The notes under the pieces were generated by a model. That model was not told the DNA's origin. It worked only from the letters and a program-made list of their open reading frames with translations, and made no database searches. Source: Aporrectodea caliginosa (taxonomy: Eukaryota; Annelida; Clitellata; Crassiclitellata; Lumbricidae). From it: DNA of 64,000 nt. How positions within the stretch are numbered: the stretch's first letter is position 1; every line of letters begins with the position of its first letter. Below are positions 54,725 through 64,000 of the stretch, piece by piece. The stretch covers positions 467,001-531,000 of the forward strand of contig JACEVL010000034.1 of assembly GCA_020284085.1 (NCBI GenBank), in the 5' to 3' direction. The translations under genes were made by a program, and so were the position numbers.

Positions 54725-57700
54725 TCTTAGTCTAAATTCATCTGCAAACGTTCTCTAGTAAGAATTTCTTGTCTAAACCCGCTTCTTATTGGCGATTCGT
54801 GTGTGAGGCTTTAGCACGCCAGTTGAAGTGATCCTAACATAAAAATGTGTCTATAAGACGATTATGCATATCAATGAGCAATCTAATAAAGTTAGTTTGC
54901 GGTCTTTGCTTGCAAAGTATTGTGCAATCCAACTTGTTTAGACAGCATTAAATTCAGCAAGCAGACGATACCGATTTTACGTGCGTCTTTGCACGCTTAC
55001 TAAACAGAGTCTAATCGTTGACTATGAGAAAACCGTCGTCGCACTTATTTGAATATATAAAAATACATAGGCCTACAGTACAATTTTGGAGTTTTGTTTG
55101 TAGTAAGCGTTCGTTTAAATTCGGCAACGTCATGTTTAGCATACAGTTGCATTAACGCTGAACCAGCATTTCAACAAGAGGCGACTTTAAAGTGTAGATT
55201 AGAAATGGTTGCCCAGGAGTAAACTGACAATTGTATAGAACGCAATAACTAATAGCAGCAGATACTAGTGAGATCAGAATGAACACAGCAATAAGTAGCA
55301 AAACTGCAAGGCCTCCCAATCGGAATTAAACCTGCTTCCTCAGCACATAATGATTTTATTACGCCTTCGCTTGTGAGATAATAACTCTATAGATTTGCTT
55401 AAATTAAATTGGGGTGCAGTGGATTGGATTGGACCGGGATTGGATTAGATCCGCTCATTGATGAAGGTTAGGCATTCACAGAATTATGAGCAATAGGCCT
55501 GCCCATTAAATAATCGCAGCTAGACCAAACCAATTTAGTATAGATAAGCCGATATCAGTTAAAGAAAATAAAGCATGTAGTCCATGAAGCCAATACAGTC
55601 TTGAGATAAAGAGCACTAAGCATTTGTTGAATGACGGAATATTCTAAAGATGAGGAACGTCGTTTCATTTTGTGTCAGTAATGGAGACTTTCTGATGGAT
55701 GCAGCTAAACGATTAACTTCCATTTATCGAGCATGTGACAAGGAAGGCCCAAAAAGGATTTCAAAAATCTCGCGAGAGTTTATTTCAACGAGGGATGAAC
55801 ACTTCTCTGCCAGGAGACTATATTCTGAGGCAAAGTCTCCGGGGTCGAATTTATTCTAAAACAGATCCGCCAGGGGAGAATCTGTTTCGAAAAAGAGTCT
55901 CCGGGAGAGACTTTTAAGGGGAAGACTCTGTCACGGGCACTGGCACCTCTCACATATACACGATGTCCAGCCAGGTCATCAATCGCATCGTTCGGCTGCC
56001 AAGCCAGATCTACAGGTCCCTCGCTGACATCCATTAGAGGAGTATTATACTGCATGCGCACTGTCCCGCACTGTCCCGCACAGCTCCCTTCCTTTGGAAA
56101 TTGTTCACGCGACCACCCGTAATGTTTTTAACTCTGCAAAAGACCATAAACCTATCTAAATACATATATACATGCATACATGCATGTAATACATATATAT
56201 ACATACATGCGTGCATACATGCATACATGTATACATGCAGACGTGCACACATGCATGCATTCATACATACATAGTATTACATACATACATTCATTCATAC
56301 ATATGTACATACATACATACATACATACACACACACATACATTTATGCATACATACACCCATAAATGCATACAAAGTATGAACCAAGTAACTTATTTAAT
56401 TTTTTTTAAATACGGAACGTCACGACTCTTTTCTTAATAAAAATGCAGAAGTTGTTGAGTCGTGCCTGTTACTGTTAGCCAAGAAAATCTAGCAGATCTG
56501 TTTGTCTACTCAGAAGCTTTATCGCTTCGCAATTCAGTATGGAGTAGCGCATCTAAAAGTCGACTTAACAGAAAGAACGACAGATAAAGATCGGCCTTGT
56601 GCTTTTTTACAGGATTTTGGATCACCTGAAAGTCGAAATTATAAAGCAACATCACGATCCTGTTTTCTGAACAGACCAGCACTTGTAACTGTTATGCAAT
56701 TCACCTATGAACAGTATAGGCTTTGTTGTTCGCAGCTTTATAAGGCACTTCAACTCGTGCAGTAACTTCAGATCGCAGAACTTAGTCGTCTACTGAAGAG
56801 TTCCGAGTGTTCTATGCATCACTGCTTCAGCGTTTTGCAATACTACATCAGAGCCAAGGAGACAGCCCTACTGGGTTCTTGATTCGAAGTAAGTTAAATC
56901 TTCAATCGATATTATAATACGTGTGTTATCTTCAATTTCAAATGAATTCAACAAACAACCAGTGTGATTCTCCTTGCAGATTTTATTTTAGTTATAGTAA
57001 CAGTTATAGTTAATGGGTTTTCATTTTAGTTATAGTCATAGTTAGTATAATTTTTAGTTAAAGTTATAGTTATAGTTAATGGATTTTTTATTTTAGTTAA
57101 TTTTAGTTACTACTTAGTTACAATAATTAAGGCTTTAATCAAAATTGGGCGTATTAACACGCTGTTTCACAATTTCCTCAGAGCTTTAAAACCTTTACAC
57201 CATGGGCGCATTCAGCTTCATGCATACACGACTATGAAGTTTTTGAGCGGTCACAAGCGTGGGAATGCTCTCTGGAGTCATTTCAAGTGCGAATCGATCT
57301 AAAATTAAAGTTCGTCAGCGATGTTATCAAGTTTGTGCAGCATTAACAGTGTTGGTGTTAATGAGGGGAAGTTTTGTGGCTGGCTCATAGCCGGTTAAAA
57401 CACGACTGATCTACTCAGTCATCTCAAGTATTACCATACACCTACATACAAAGAAGTCTGCGCTGCAGGAAGTGATAGAAAGAGGCGTGTAGAAGGGAAC
57501 TCGGCGAAGACAATCAAAATGGTGAGATATTAGTGTGCAGTAAGATTATCAGACTCATTAGTCAGCCAGTTCCAGGAACTTTAATTATCGATTTTTTATT
57601 ATGCGATTTGTCAGTTAACTTGGAGAGTCGTGTATTCATAAAGCTGAATGCACTCATGCTTCAAAGGTTTTCAAAGCTCTGAGCAAATTCTGAAACAGCT

Positions 57701-57985
57701 TGTTAGTGCGCACAATTTTGCTTATAGCCTTAATAATTTAATTTTTTTGCATTAACGAAAATAACAATGAATTTTCGTTAGTTTTATTTTCGTTATAGTT
57801 ATAGTAATAGTTAATGATATTTTTAGTTATAGTTATAGTTTTCGTTAACGAAATCATTTTATTTTCGTTAACGAACATTTTCGATATCATTATCGTTAAC
57901 GAGAATCACACTGCATACAACTGAAACCGTTTTAAGAAACATATGGGTATTTTAAATTTCCCAGATTCTGGCGAATACAGTTTGA
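54725..57985 (+). repeat. Duplicated block 2, right copy (direct)
   Basis: Direct match to 25444-28845. The interval 55200-55770 has little match and no gene. From 55770 the similarity resumes (tttatttcaacg, cagatccgcc, agaatctgtttcgaaaaaga). The CATA microsatellite here (56160-56365) is much shorter than in the left copy. Confidence 0.85.
56960..57913. mobile_element. hAT-type MITE, 954 bp, with 8-bp target duplication and empty site
   Basis: Ends cagtgtgattctc and gagaatcacactg are perfect inverted repeats. Flanks caaacaac (56952-56959) and catacaac (57914-57921) make an 8-bp duplication with one change. The left block 2 reads acaaacaactgaaaccgttt at 28710 without insertion. Subterminal sequence repeats ttagttatagttatagtta on one side and its complement-like taacgaaaat on the other. 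No transposase. Confidence 0.92.
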
Positions 57986-58194
57986 TATTTTAACCCATAG
58001 TATGTCATTCGCTTCACCAAAAGAGATTTCCTTCGAGTTAGTGGAATTAGCTAAATCCAGACTGAAGAGCAGGCATTAGATAGTGAAGGTCAAGGTAGTG
58101 GACCAGTTAAACAGAGACACATTTCTCATGTTCTACCCACATATTATGTGAGTATAAACTTTTGCCGTAGTTCCTGTTCGTGTCCAAACGACGA

Positions 58195-58867
58195 AAAGTG
58201 TGTTTTGGAACGAACGCCCTATGCGCTGTATTTTTATGCTTCGACATTTCGCAATTATTCATAATCAAAATGGAATGTTCGTAGCACTCAACTCTTCGGA
58301 CAAAATGCGCATTGAGCTGAAATCAAAACAGACTCAGTGAAAGACTGCAAACAAAACTATACTAAAGCTGTAAAAAAGTTAAAACAAATGTGTACTCTTA
58401 AACAATCCCGCTTCGCAATATACCTTGGAAAGGCGGTCCAGAGCTGAAGCGAATGACATAGGCTACTAGGCCTATGGGCTAAAATATCTCGAAGGAAAAA
58501 GTTATTAGCTTTTAACAGTTTTCAGGCTTAGCGACATGTCGCGAAACAGATAAAATGCTAAAAAGTTAATAACTTCTACAAATATGGGCATAATATTCTG
58601 ACAATAATATTAATATATCGTTTTAGTAGGCCTACGTTTCAAGAGCTATTTCCCACGGTATATAACTGACAGTTAATTAGTTTTCAATTAAATATCTTAC
58701 AAGAAAAAATGCAATTTTCACGAAAAAACCCTAATTTTTGTAATTTTGGCCCTGTGGTGGGGGCGGAAGAAATTAATATTAAAGAATGTGGACAGTTTTT
58801 GACCCTATGCCATTAGGCATCTTTTGGTTACTCTTACTTTTCGAATTTCTAATTTTTTTCACTCTAC
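58195..58867 (-). repeat. Dispersed 640-bp repeat, copy 2
   Basis: Reverse complement of 8758-9400, with matching landmarks (gcgacatgtcgc, ggaatgttcgtagc against gctaacaacattcc). It ends about 35 bp upstream of the acceptor-like tttctttcag of the second CUB/LU paralogue, i.e. at the duplication breakpoint. Confidence 0.8.
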
Positions 58868-58900
58868 GGTAATGTACATGTGATGTACATTTTCTTTCAG

Positions 58901-59024
58901 ACGAATCAGAATAGAAATAGGTCGTAAAAACAGAAAATGACCGTTCCTACTGCTCTTCGTGTGTTTGCCTGCGCTGTTCTGTTGGTGTTGTTACCCGTAA
59001 TCGATGCTCAGAGCAATAGTCCTG
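58901..59024 (+). CDS. Exon 1 of a second CUB/LU paralogue (signal peptide; gene runs off the window)
   Basis: Met at 58937; MTVPTALRVFACAVLLVLLP followed by VIDAQSNS, with only one residue changed within the signal peptide relative to 32105 and a few at the nucleotide level. It is the same length (88 bases), phase 1, and has the donor gtaagttcg. The acceptor-like tttctttcag precedes it as in the first gene. No CUB exon follows before the window ends, but the block that precedes CUB exons is present at 63481-63568, so the next exon should lie beyond. Confidence 0.8.
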
Positions 59025-59169
59025 GTAAGTTCGTCATTATTCATACGACGTCTTTTACTGCGAATCACGGTTTCTTTCCTTACAGTTTAACAATTACAAG
59101 GAAATAGACTTGGCCTGCATAAAGTAACACATGACTCAAAGCAAAGTGAAGCTAACAAGTGGACGTCTA

Positions 59170-60725
59170 TGTTGCATTGTATCGATTATTTATTAAGCGC
59201 CTCTCGCAGTGCACGCCAATCAAAGGCTCTCCCAGTGCTGGACCAAAGACCCAGACTCCCAGAGTAAGGAAAGTGGTTTTGAGACAGCGGGAAGAAGCAC
59301 AAGGAGTACCAGTCAACAGCGAATAACGTGTCGATAGAAAGAGTTGACTTCATAGCGCAGGACCAATGATAGCAAAGTTCGAGTTTTGGCCATAGCAGTC
59401 CTTCTTGCCCACGGGACAAAGAGATCATGCCGGTCAAGACTAATGAGCGTAGTGGACGAAGAGAGGAGACTGAAGTCGGCAGGCGGATGAGGTCACGAAG
59501 ATAATTGGGCGCTAGACCAGAGCACGACCGATAAATTAAACTAAGAACCCTAAGCTGAATTCGTGCCGTAAGGGTAGTCAGTGAAGGCGATCACCAGGAG
59601 AGAGTTGCAGTAATCTTCGGGAGCAAATAAAGGAATGGATAATAGAAGTAACGACAGAGGAGGAGACAGAACTTCGGATTGCTCTAAGCCGCCTCACGTG
59701 AAAGTAGAAAGCACGCGTAAGATTGGCAATGTGCTCGGAAAAGAGGAGCGTGCTGTCAAGGACTACGCCAAGGTCACGGACACTGGAGTGGAAGGTGAAA
59801 GACGGGAATCTCTCAGCAAGAAGGAGGAAGGCAAGCTTAAGAAGCTGTTGGCGGGTGCCAAACCAAAATGAGCTGCGCCTTAGTTGGATTCAGTGAGAGC
59901 CGTTTGGAAGACATCCAGAGTTGCATTTTCGAGACATCATCAATGCGACCAGCTAAAGCAAGCTGACGACAGGGAGGGCCATGTACGTCATCAGCGTTAA
60001 GGTGGCCAGTTGACGAGTGTTTGGAGAATATGGCAGGAATGTCAGCCGTATACAACAGGTAGAGGAAAGAATCTTGGGAGACACCAAGTTTGACTATGAC
60101 TTAGAGGGTTCCATGGTCTTCACAGATAACCATTTGAGAGCGGCCAGTGAGGTAAGATCGAAGCCAGAGAAGAGGAGGACCTCGGACGCCACAGGAAGTG
60201 TCGAGGCGTTGCAGTCTTGGTCTACCATGTCAAAGCCGGAAGAGACAGCGAAAAGAGCCAGCAGGTTAAGTTGAGATCTGTCAACGGCAGAATAGATGTC
60301 GGAAAGTAGGGAGAGTAGGACAGTTTCAGTGGAGTGATGAGCCCTGAAGCCTGATTGACTGGGAGGGAGAAGGTCAGATTGTTCAAGATAAGGGAGAAGT
60401 TGCGAGAGACAAGCCGCTCAAGAGTCTTAGAAGGAAGGAGAGGTAGGAGACGGGACAGTAATTTTGACACAGATTAGGATTCAAGTTAGGTTTATTGAGG
60501 GTGGGAAAACCATGGCTCGCCTTTGTGAGGCAGGAAGATGTCCTTCAGAGAGTGACCTATTCAATAAATACAGCAAAACGGAACAATGTCATCAACAATG
60601 TCAGTATTGATGACTGGAGGAAGAGGGTCCAATTCGCAGGAACTTAAATTCGAAGAAACACGCCGGCGACGTAGGTCGGCTTCTAGGATCGGTCGAAATC
60701 CATCGAGGGCGGAATTGGTCGACAC
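59170..60725 (-). mobile_element. CR1/L2-like LINE in intron 1, second paralogue
   Basis: Collinear with the LINE at 32340-33680. Minus-strand pieces include DGFRPILEADLRRRRVSS, LERLVSRNFSLILNNL and, near 59990, HLNADDVHG (the RT Asp-Asp motif with Asn replacing Tyr), then WMSSKRLSLNPTKAQLI. It keeps about 400 bp that the first copy lost. Frameshifted and inactive. Confidence 0.8.
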
Positions 60726-60734
60726 GATGAAGGG

Positions 60735-60945
60735 CGGTGGATACTCTGTATGTATATATATATATATTAGTGCGTATGTGTGAATATACACATGTATGTG
60801 TGTACTTATGTATATATCTAAGCATGTATGTATGCATTAACCTATGTATGTATGTACCTATCTGTTATGTATGTACCTACATGTATATATCTTTATACGT
60901 GAACACATACAGTAGAGTGTATGCATGCAACTTCTATTGCGCCGG
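60735..60945. repeat. TATG/TATA microsatellite
   Basis: Imperfect gtatgtat and tatatata tracts directly at the 5' end of the LINE. No coding value. Confidence 0.85.
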
Positions 60946-60949
60946 TGTC

Positions 60950-61851
60950 TAATGCACAAGGCATCAACCGATGGTGCATCAAAACAATCCGTAATCAGGT
61001 CAACATCCAGAAGATCAGTCCGTAAAACACAGAGAGGCAGCCTAAGGTGGATAAGCAATTTGAAAGAGGTAAGTTTTCAGCCGAGAACGAAATGACACAA
61101 GCGACTGAGCACAGCGCACAGATACAGGAAGAGAGTTCCAAAAGGCAGGCCCAGCAACCGAAAAAGTTCGTTCACCGAGAACAGTTCTTGATTTAGGTAT
61201 GACCAGACAAAGACAATCAGATGACCTCATTGAATAATGATGAGTCAGAGGAATAAGAACAGATTTTAAATATTGTGGTTGGCCAGAGTTCAAAGTTTTA
61301 TAAACTATGAGCCCCAGTTTGAAACGAATTCTTTGCTGAACAGGAAGCCAATGCAGAGATTTAAGCAGAGGGGTTATATGTTCATATTTGGATGTATTAG
61401 TTATGGCTCTAGCCAAAGAGTTCTGAACCCTCTGCAGCTTCAGTATGTTTGATTTATTGATACCAGTAAGAAGTGAGTTACAATAGTCTAGGCGACTGGA
61501 AACCAATGCATTTGCCAGAGATATTCTTGCAGACATGGGCACATAACGCCTAATTCTGCGTATATCACGAATGAACATATAGGATGACTTACAAATACTG
61601 TTTACATGGCCAGTGAGAGACATGGTAGAATTAAAAACAACGCCTAAGTTGCGTGCAGCATCGGCCAGCTCAACAATTGAGTCACCCAGTTTCAATGACT
61701 TAAGCCCATCAAATTTCTTAAGTTGCTGTGGAGTGCCAAGTAACAGAAATTCAGTCTTTGATGGGTTAAGGAGGAGTTTATTGGATGCCATCCAGGACTG
61801 TACTTCATCAACGGCCAACCCATGTTTACATTGGACAACAGCAGCAGACAT
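60950..61851 (-). pseudogene. CR1/L2-like LINE, 3' half of ORF2 (269-codon open frame)
   Basis: Uninterrupted from 61851 to 61042 on the minus strand: WMASNKLLLNPSKTEFLLLG, ARNLGVVFNSTMSLTGHVN, SRLDYCNSLLTGINKS, HWLPVQQRIRFKLGLIVYKT and the end FSVAGPAFWNSLPVSVR with FRSRLKTYLF. The RT catalytic part is missing because of 5' truncation. The open frame suggests a younger insertion than the other LINEs in this window. A decayed relative is at 30150-30545. Confidence 0.9.
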
Positions 61852-61960
61852 GGTTATAGAATTTCACAGATTATCATCGACTGCTATACTATAATTCATA
61901 CGTGTTAGACAGTAAAGAAAACAGAGCGCCTATAGTCTCCAAACCTTACATCTGGAGACT

Positions 61961-63072
61961 GGGAACAGGAGATTTCCCGGAAATTTCCCCGGAAATTTCC
62001 CCGACATTTCCCCCCCGGAAAATTCCCCCCGGGACATTTCCCCCCGGTCATTTCCCCCCCGTATCGCTTGATTGACTTTGATAACAAGACTCAATTGGGA
62101 AATCAATTAGGAAATCAATTAGTTAGGGATCAAAAGCATAACAAGTCTGTTTGATGTTTGGTTGTTTAATAACAAGACTGAGTTAGGAAATCAATTAGTC
62201 AGTCAAGCGGTAGGTAGGTAAATAACAAGACTCAGTTAGGGATATCAATTAGGAAATCAATTAGTCAGATCAAAAGCATTATATACCAAGAGAAGATATA
62301 CACAGTATACACACATGAAGGCCAACGAACAAACCATCAGAAATGCTTTTGATCTGACTTAGTTAGGTAGGTAGGTAAATAACAAGACTCAGTTAGGGAT
62401 ATCAATTAGGAAATCAATTAGTCAAATCAAAAGCAGGTCTGATGGTTTGTTCGTTGGCCTTCATGTGTGTACTCTCTTCTTCTCTTGGTATATAAGCTGC
62501 CCAGATTTGTTATGTTTGATCAGTTGAAGCAGAATCGCAAGAGATGGAGTTGGAAACTGTCGCAAGTATACGTGGAAAAAACAAAGTTGTTTTAAACGGT
62601 TACGTTTATGTAAAACAAAAAACCTAGCTAATGACTTAATAAGTTTTGAGTGCGAACGGCGTAGAGGTTCAGGAACAACGTTAAGTGAGTGCAAAGCAAA
62701 GGTGAAATTAAACGCCGATCTGTCGTTGTTAGTTACCTGCATGAACTTTCTAAGTAGACGATTAAACATTTTAACTTTAATGTACTAGATGATTTTTAAT
62801 GTAGCTTTATAGCTTTATAACTACATGATTTTTAATGTAGCGTAGCTTTCTTTATTTCTAACTAGACGATTAAACATTTGAACTGTTTTGAACTAATTTT
62901 TTTGTACATACATACATACATACATACATACAAACATACATACATAGCGATACGGGGGGAAATGACCGGGGGGAAATGACCGGGGGGATATGTCCCGGGG
63001 GGAATTTTCCGGGGGGGAAATGTCGGGGGGAAATTTCGGGGGAAATTTCCGGGGGGGAAATCTCCTAGACTC
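61961..63072. mobile_element. Foldback element with kappaB-like inverted repeats, 9-bp target duplication
   Basis: Left arm 61961-62068 and right arm 62945-63072 are inverted repeats built of ggaaatttcc, gggggaaatgacc and related G/A-rich motifs. Flanks are ctggagact on both sides (61952-61960 and 63073-63081). The uninterrupted homologue is at about 37715-37740. Inside, 62281-62360 and 62421-62493 form another palindrome (ccaacgaacaaaccatcag and its complement), with tandem tcaattaggaaatcaatta units around it. No transposase. A 9-bp duplication would suit a Mutator-like element. Confidence 0.85.
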
Positions 63073-63120
63073 CTGGAGACTAGTGCTGAGTACCATGAAG
63101 ACGCATCTAGGCCTAATCGT

Positions 63121-63480
<360 letters not shown>

Positions 63481-63568
63481 TTACTCTGTTTCTGTGTGAT
63501 CAGTCTATCATCAGGACTGTTTTTTACCTATTGGTAGAAGCGATAAATTAAATTTCATGACCGGTATA
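63481..63568 (+). repeat. Conserved block before CUB exons (copy 3), cut off
   Basis: tactctgtttctgtgtgat and cagtctatcatcaggactg match the blocks before 35892 and 38885. In those copies a CUB exon follows within about 40-50 bases. Here similarity stops at about 63566 and other sequence starts with tgttagctgg. Confidence 0.8.
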
Positions 63569-64000
63569 TATTGTTAGCTGGTTAGTCTAGGGGTGGAGTG
63601 TGAGTTAAATGATAGGCGAAAATGATAAAGAAACCAAGGGAAGACTTTCGCAATATTTGATAAAATTGTATTATTTACACTATGTACAACTTCACAACAT
63701 GCTCACACAACCAAACCAGCAAGAAAACAGCAGACTCTTCTTGAAGACGTCTGGAAAACTTCACAACTCTCGAGAACCGGCATTAAACAAAAGAGAAGTG
63801 ACCACAAAGGGTACACTCTCGAACACGACATCAACGAGTAGCGACTACGTAGGGTACACTCTCAACAAGCTGACCTATGAAGAGGTACTCAGCGAAAATA
63901 CACAGCAACCTTACTTAACTAAACCGGTCTCCCAATCTACACAAACGCCTCGCTATATATAGGTAGCGACAATCCTATTTACAAGGCAAAACGAGGTGCG
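63569..64000. mobile_element. Possible LTR or other insertion, truncated by the window edge
   Basis: Unrelated sequence begins with tgttagctgg exactly where the conserved pre-CUB block ends. TG is the usual LTR start, and ctcgctatatatagg near 63950 contains a TATA-like box. The 117-codon plus-strand frame here (63609-63962) is rich in Thr, Ser, Asn and Gln and has no recognised domain. Without the right end this stays open. Confidence 0.35.

Noticed and set aside
63609..63962. 117-codon plus-strand frame at the right edge
   Set aside because: No domain and no homologous copy seen; sequence is cut by the window.

Overview
This window is eukaryotic genomic DNA. It has long introns with GT-AG splice sites, large trinucleotide and tetranucleotide microsatellites, tRNA-derived SINEs, CR1/L2-like LINEs, Ty3/gypsy elements and many hAT, piggyBac and mariner-type DNA transposons. 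A Ty3/gypsy pol with integrase placed before reverse transcriptase (the Gmr1-like arrangement, known mainly from deuterostomes) and a CUB/Ly6-type secreted mucin gene point to an animal, most likely a marine invertebrate deuterostome. I cannot name the species.

Layout. 1-1770: minus-strand remnant of a canonical Ty3/gypsy element, with a relative at 43750-45700. 1751-7600: a broken Gmr1-like LTR element whose pol half lies on + and gag half on -. 7600-11000: a SINE, ATT microsatellites, a dispersed repeat and LINE fragments. 11440-16200: a family repeat in two copies. One copy was split by a 2.84-kb hAT element, which itself holds a 1.86-kb foldback element full of YY1-like motifs. A deleted mariner follows. 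17640-28845: a mosaic of repeats that recurs at 51720-57985, one block inverted and one direct, with nested hAT, SINE and TIR insertions that have empty-site partners. 28850-31850: LINE fragments and a tRNA-like promoter relic.

32070-42280 is the one convincing host gene. A signal-peptide exon is followed by class 1-1 (phase-symmetrical) exons for CUB, a cysteine-rich module, a second CUB, a second cysteine-rich module fused to half of a Ly6/uPAR (LU) domain, the second LU half, and a Thr/Ser/Asn-rich mucin tail. A CUB-cysteine-rich cassette has been duplicated inside the gene, and a third CUB half-exon has decayed. A near-identical signal-peptide exon at 58937-59024 begins a second paralogue that runs off the right edge. 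Its first intron carries the same LINE as the first gene, so the gene start was duplicated after that LINE inserted.

42280-51700: mostly gene-free, with a gypsy relic, a 310-bp GAT array, a piggyBac-type element and other relics. 59025-64000: first intron of the second paralogue, with LINEs, a foldback element rich in kappaB-like motifs, an AGT microsatellite and a possible LTR insertion at the edge.

All boundaries were read by eye. Target-site duplications and empty sites are the strongest evidence for the transposons. Exon junctions rest on consensus splice sites plus consistent phase, without transcript support.
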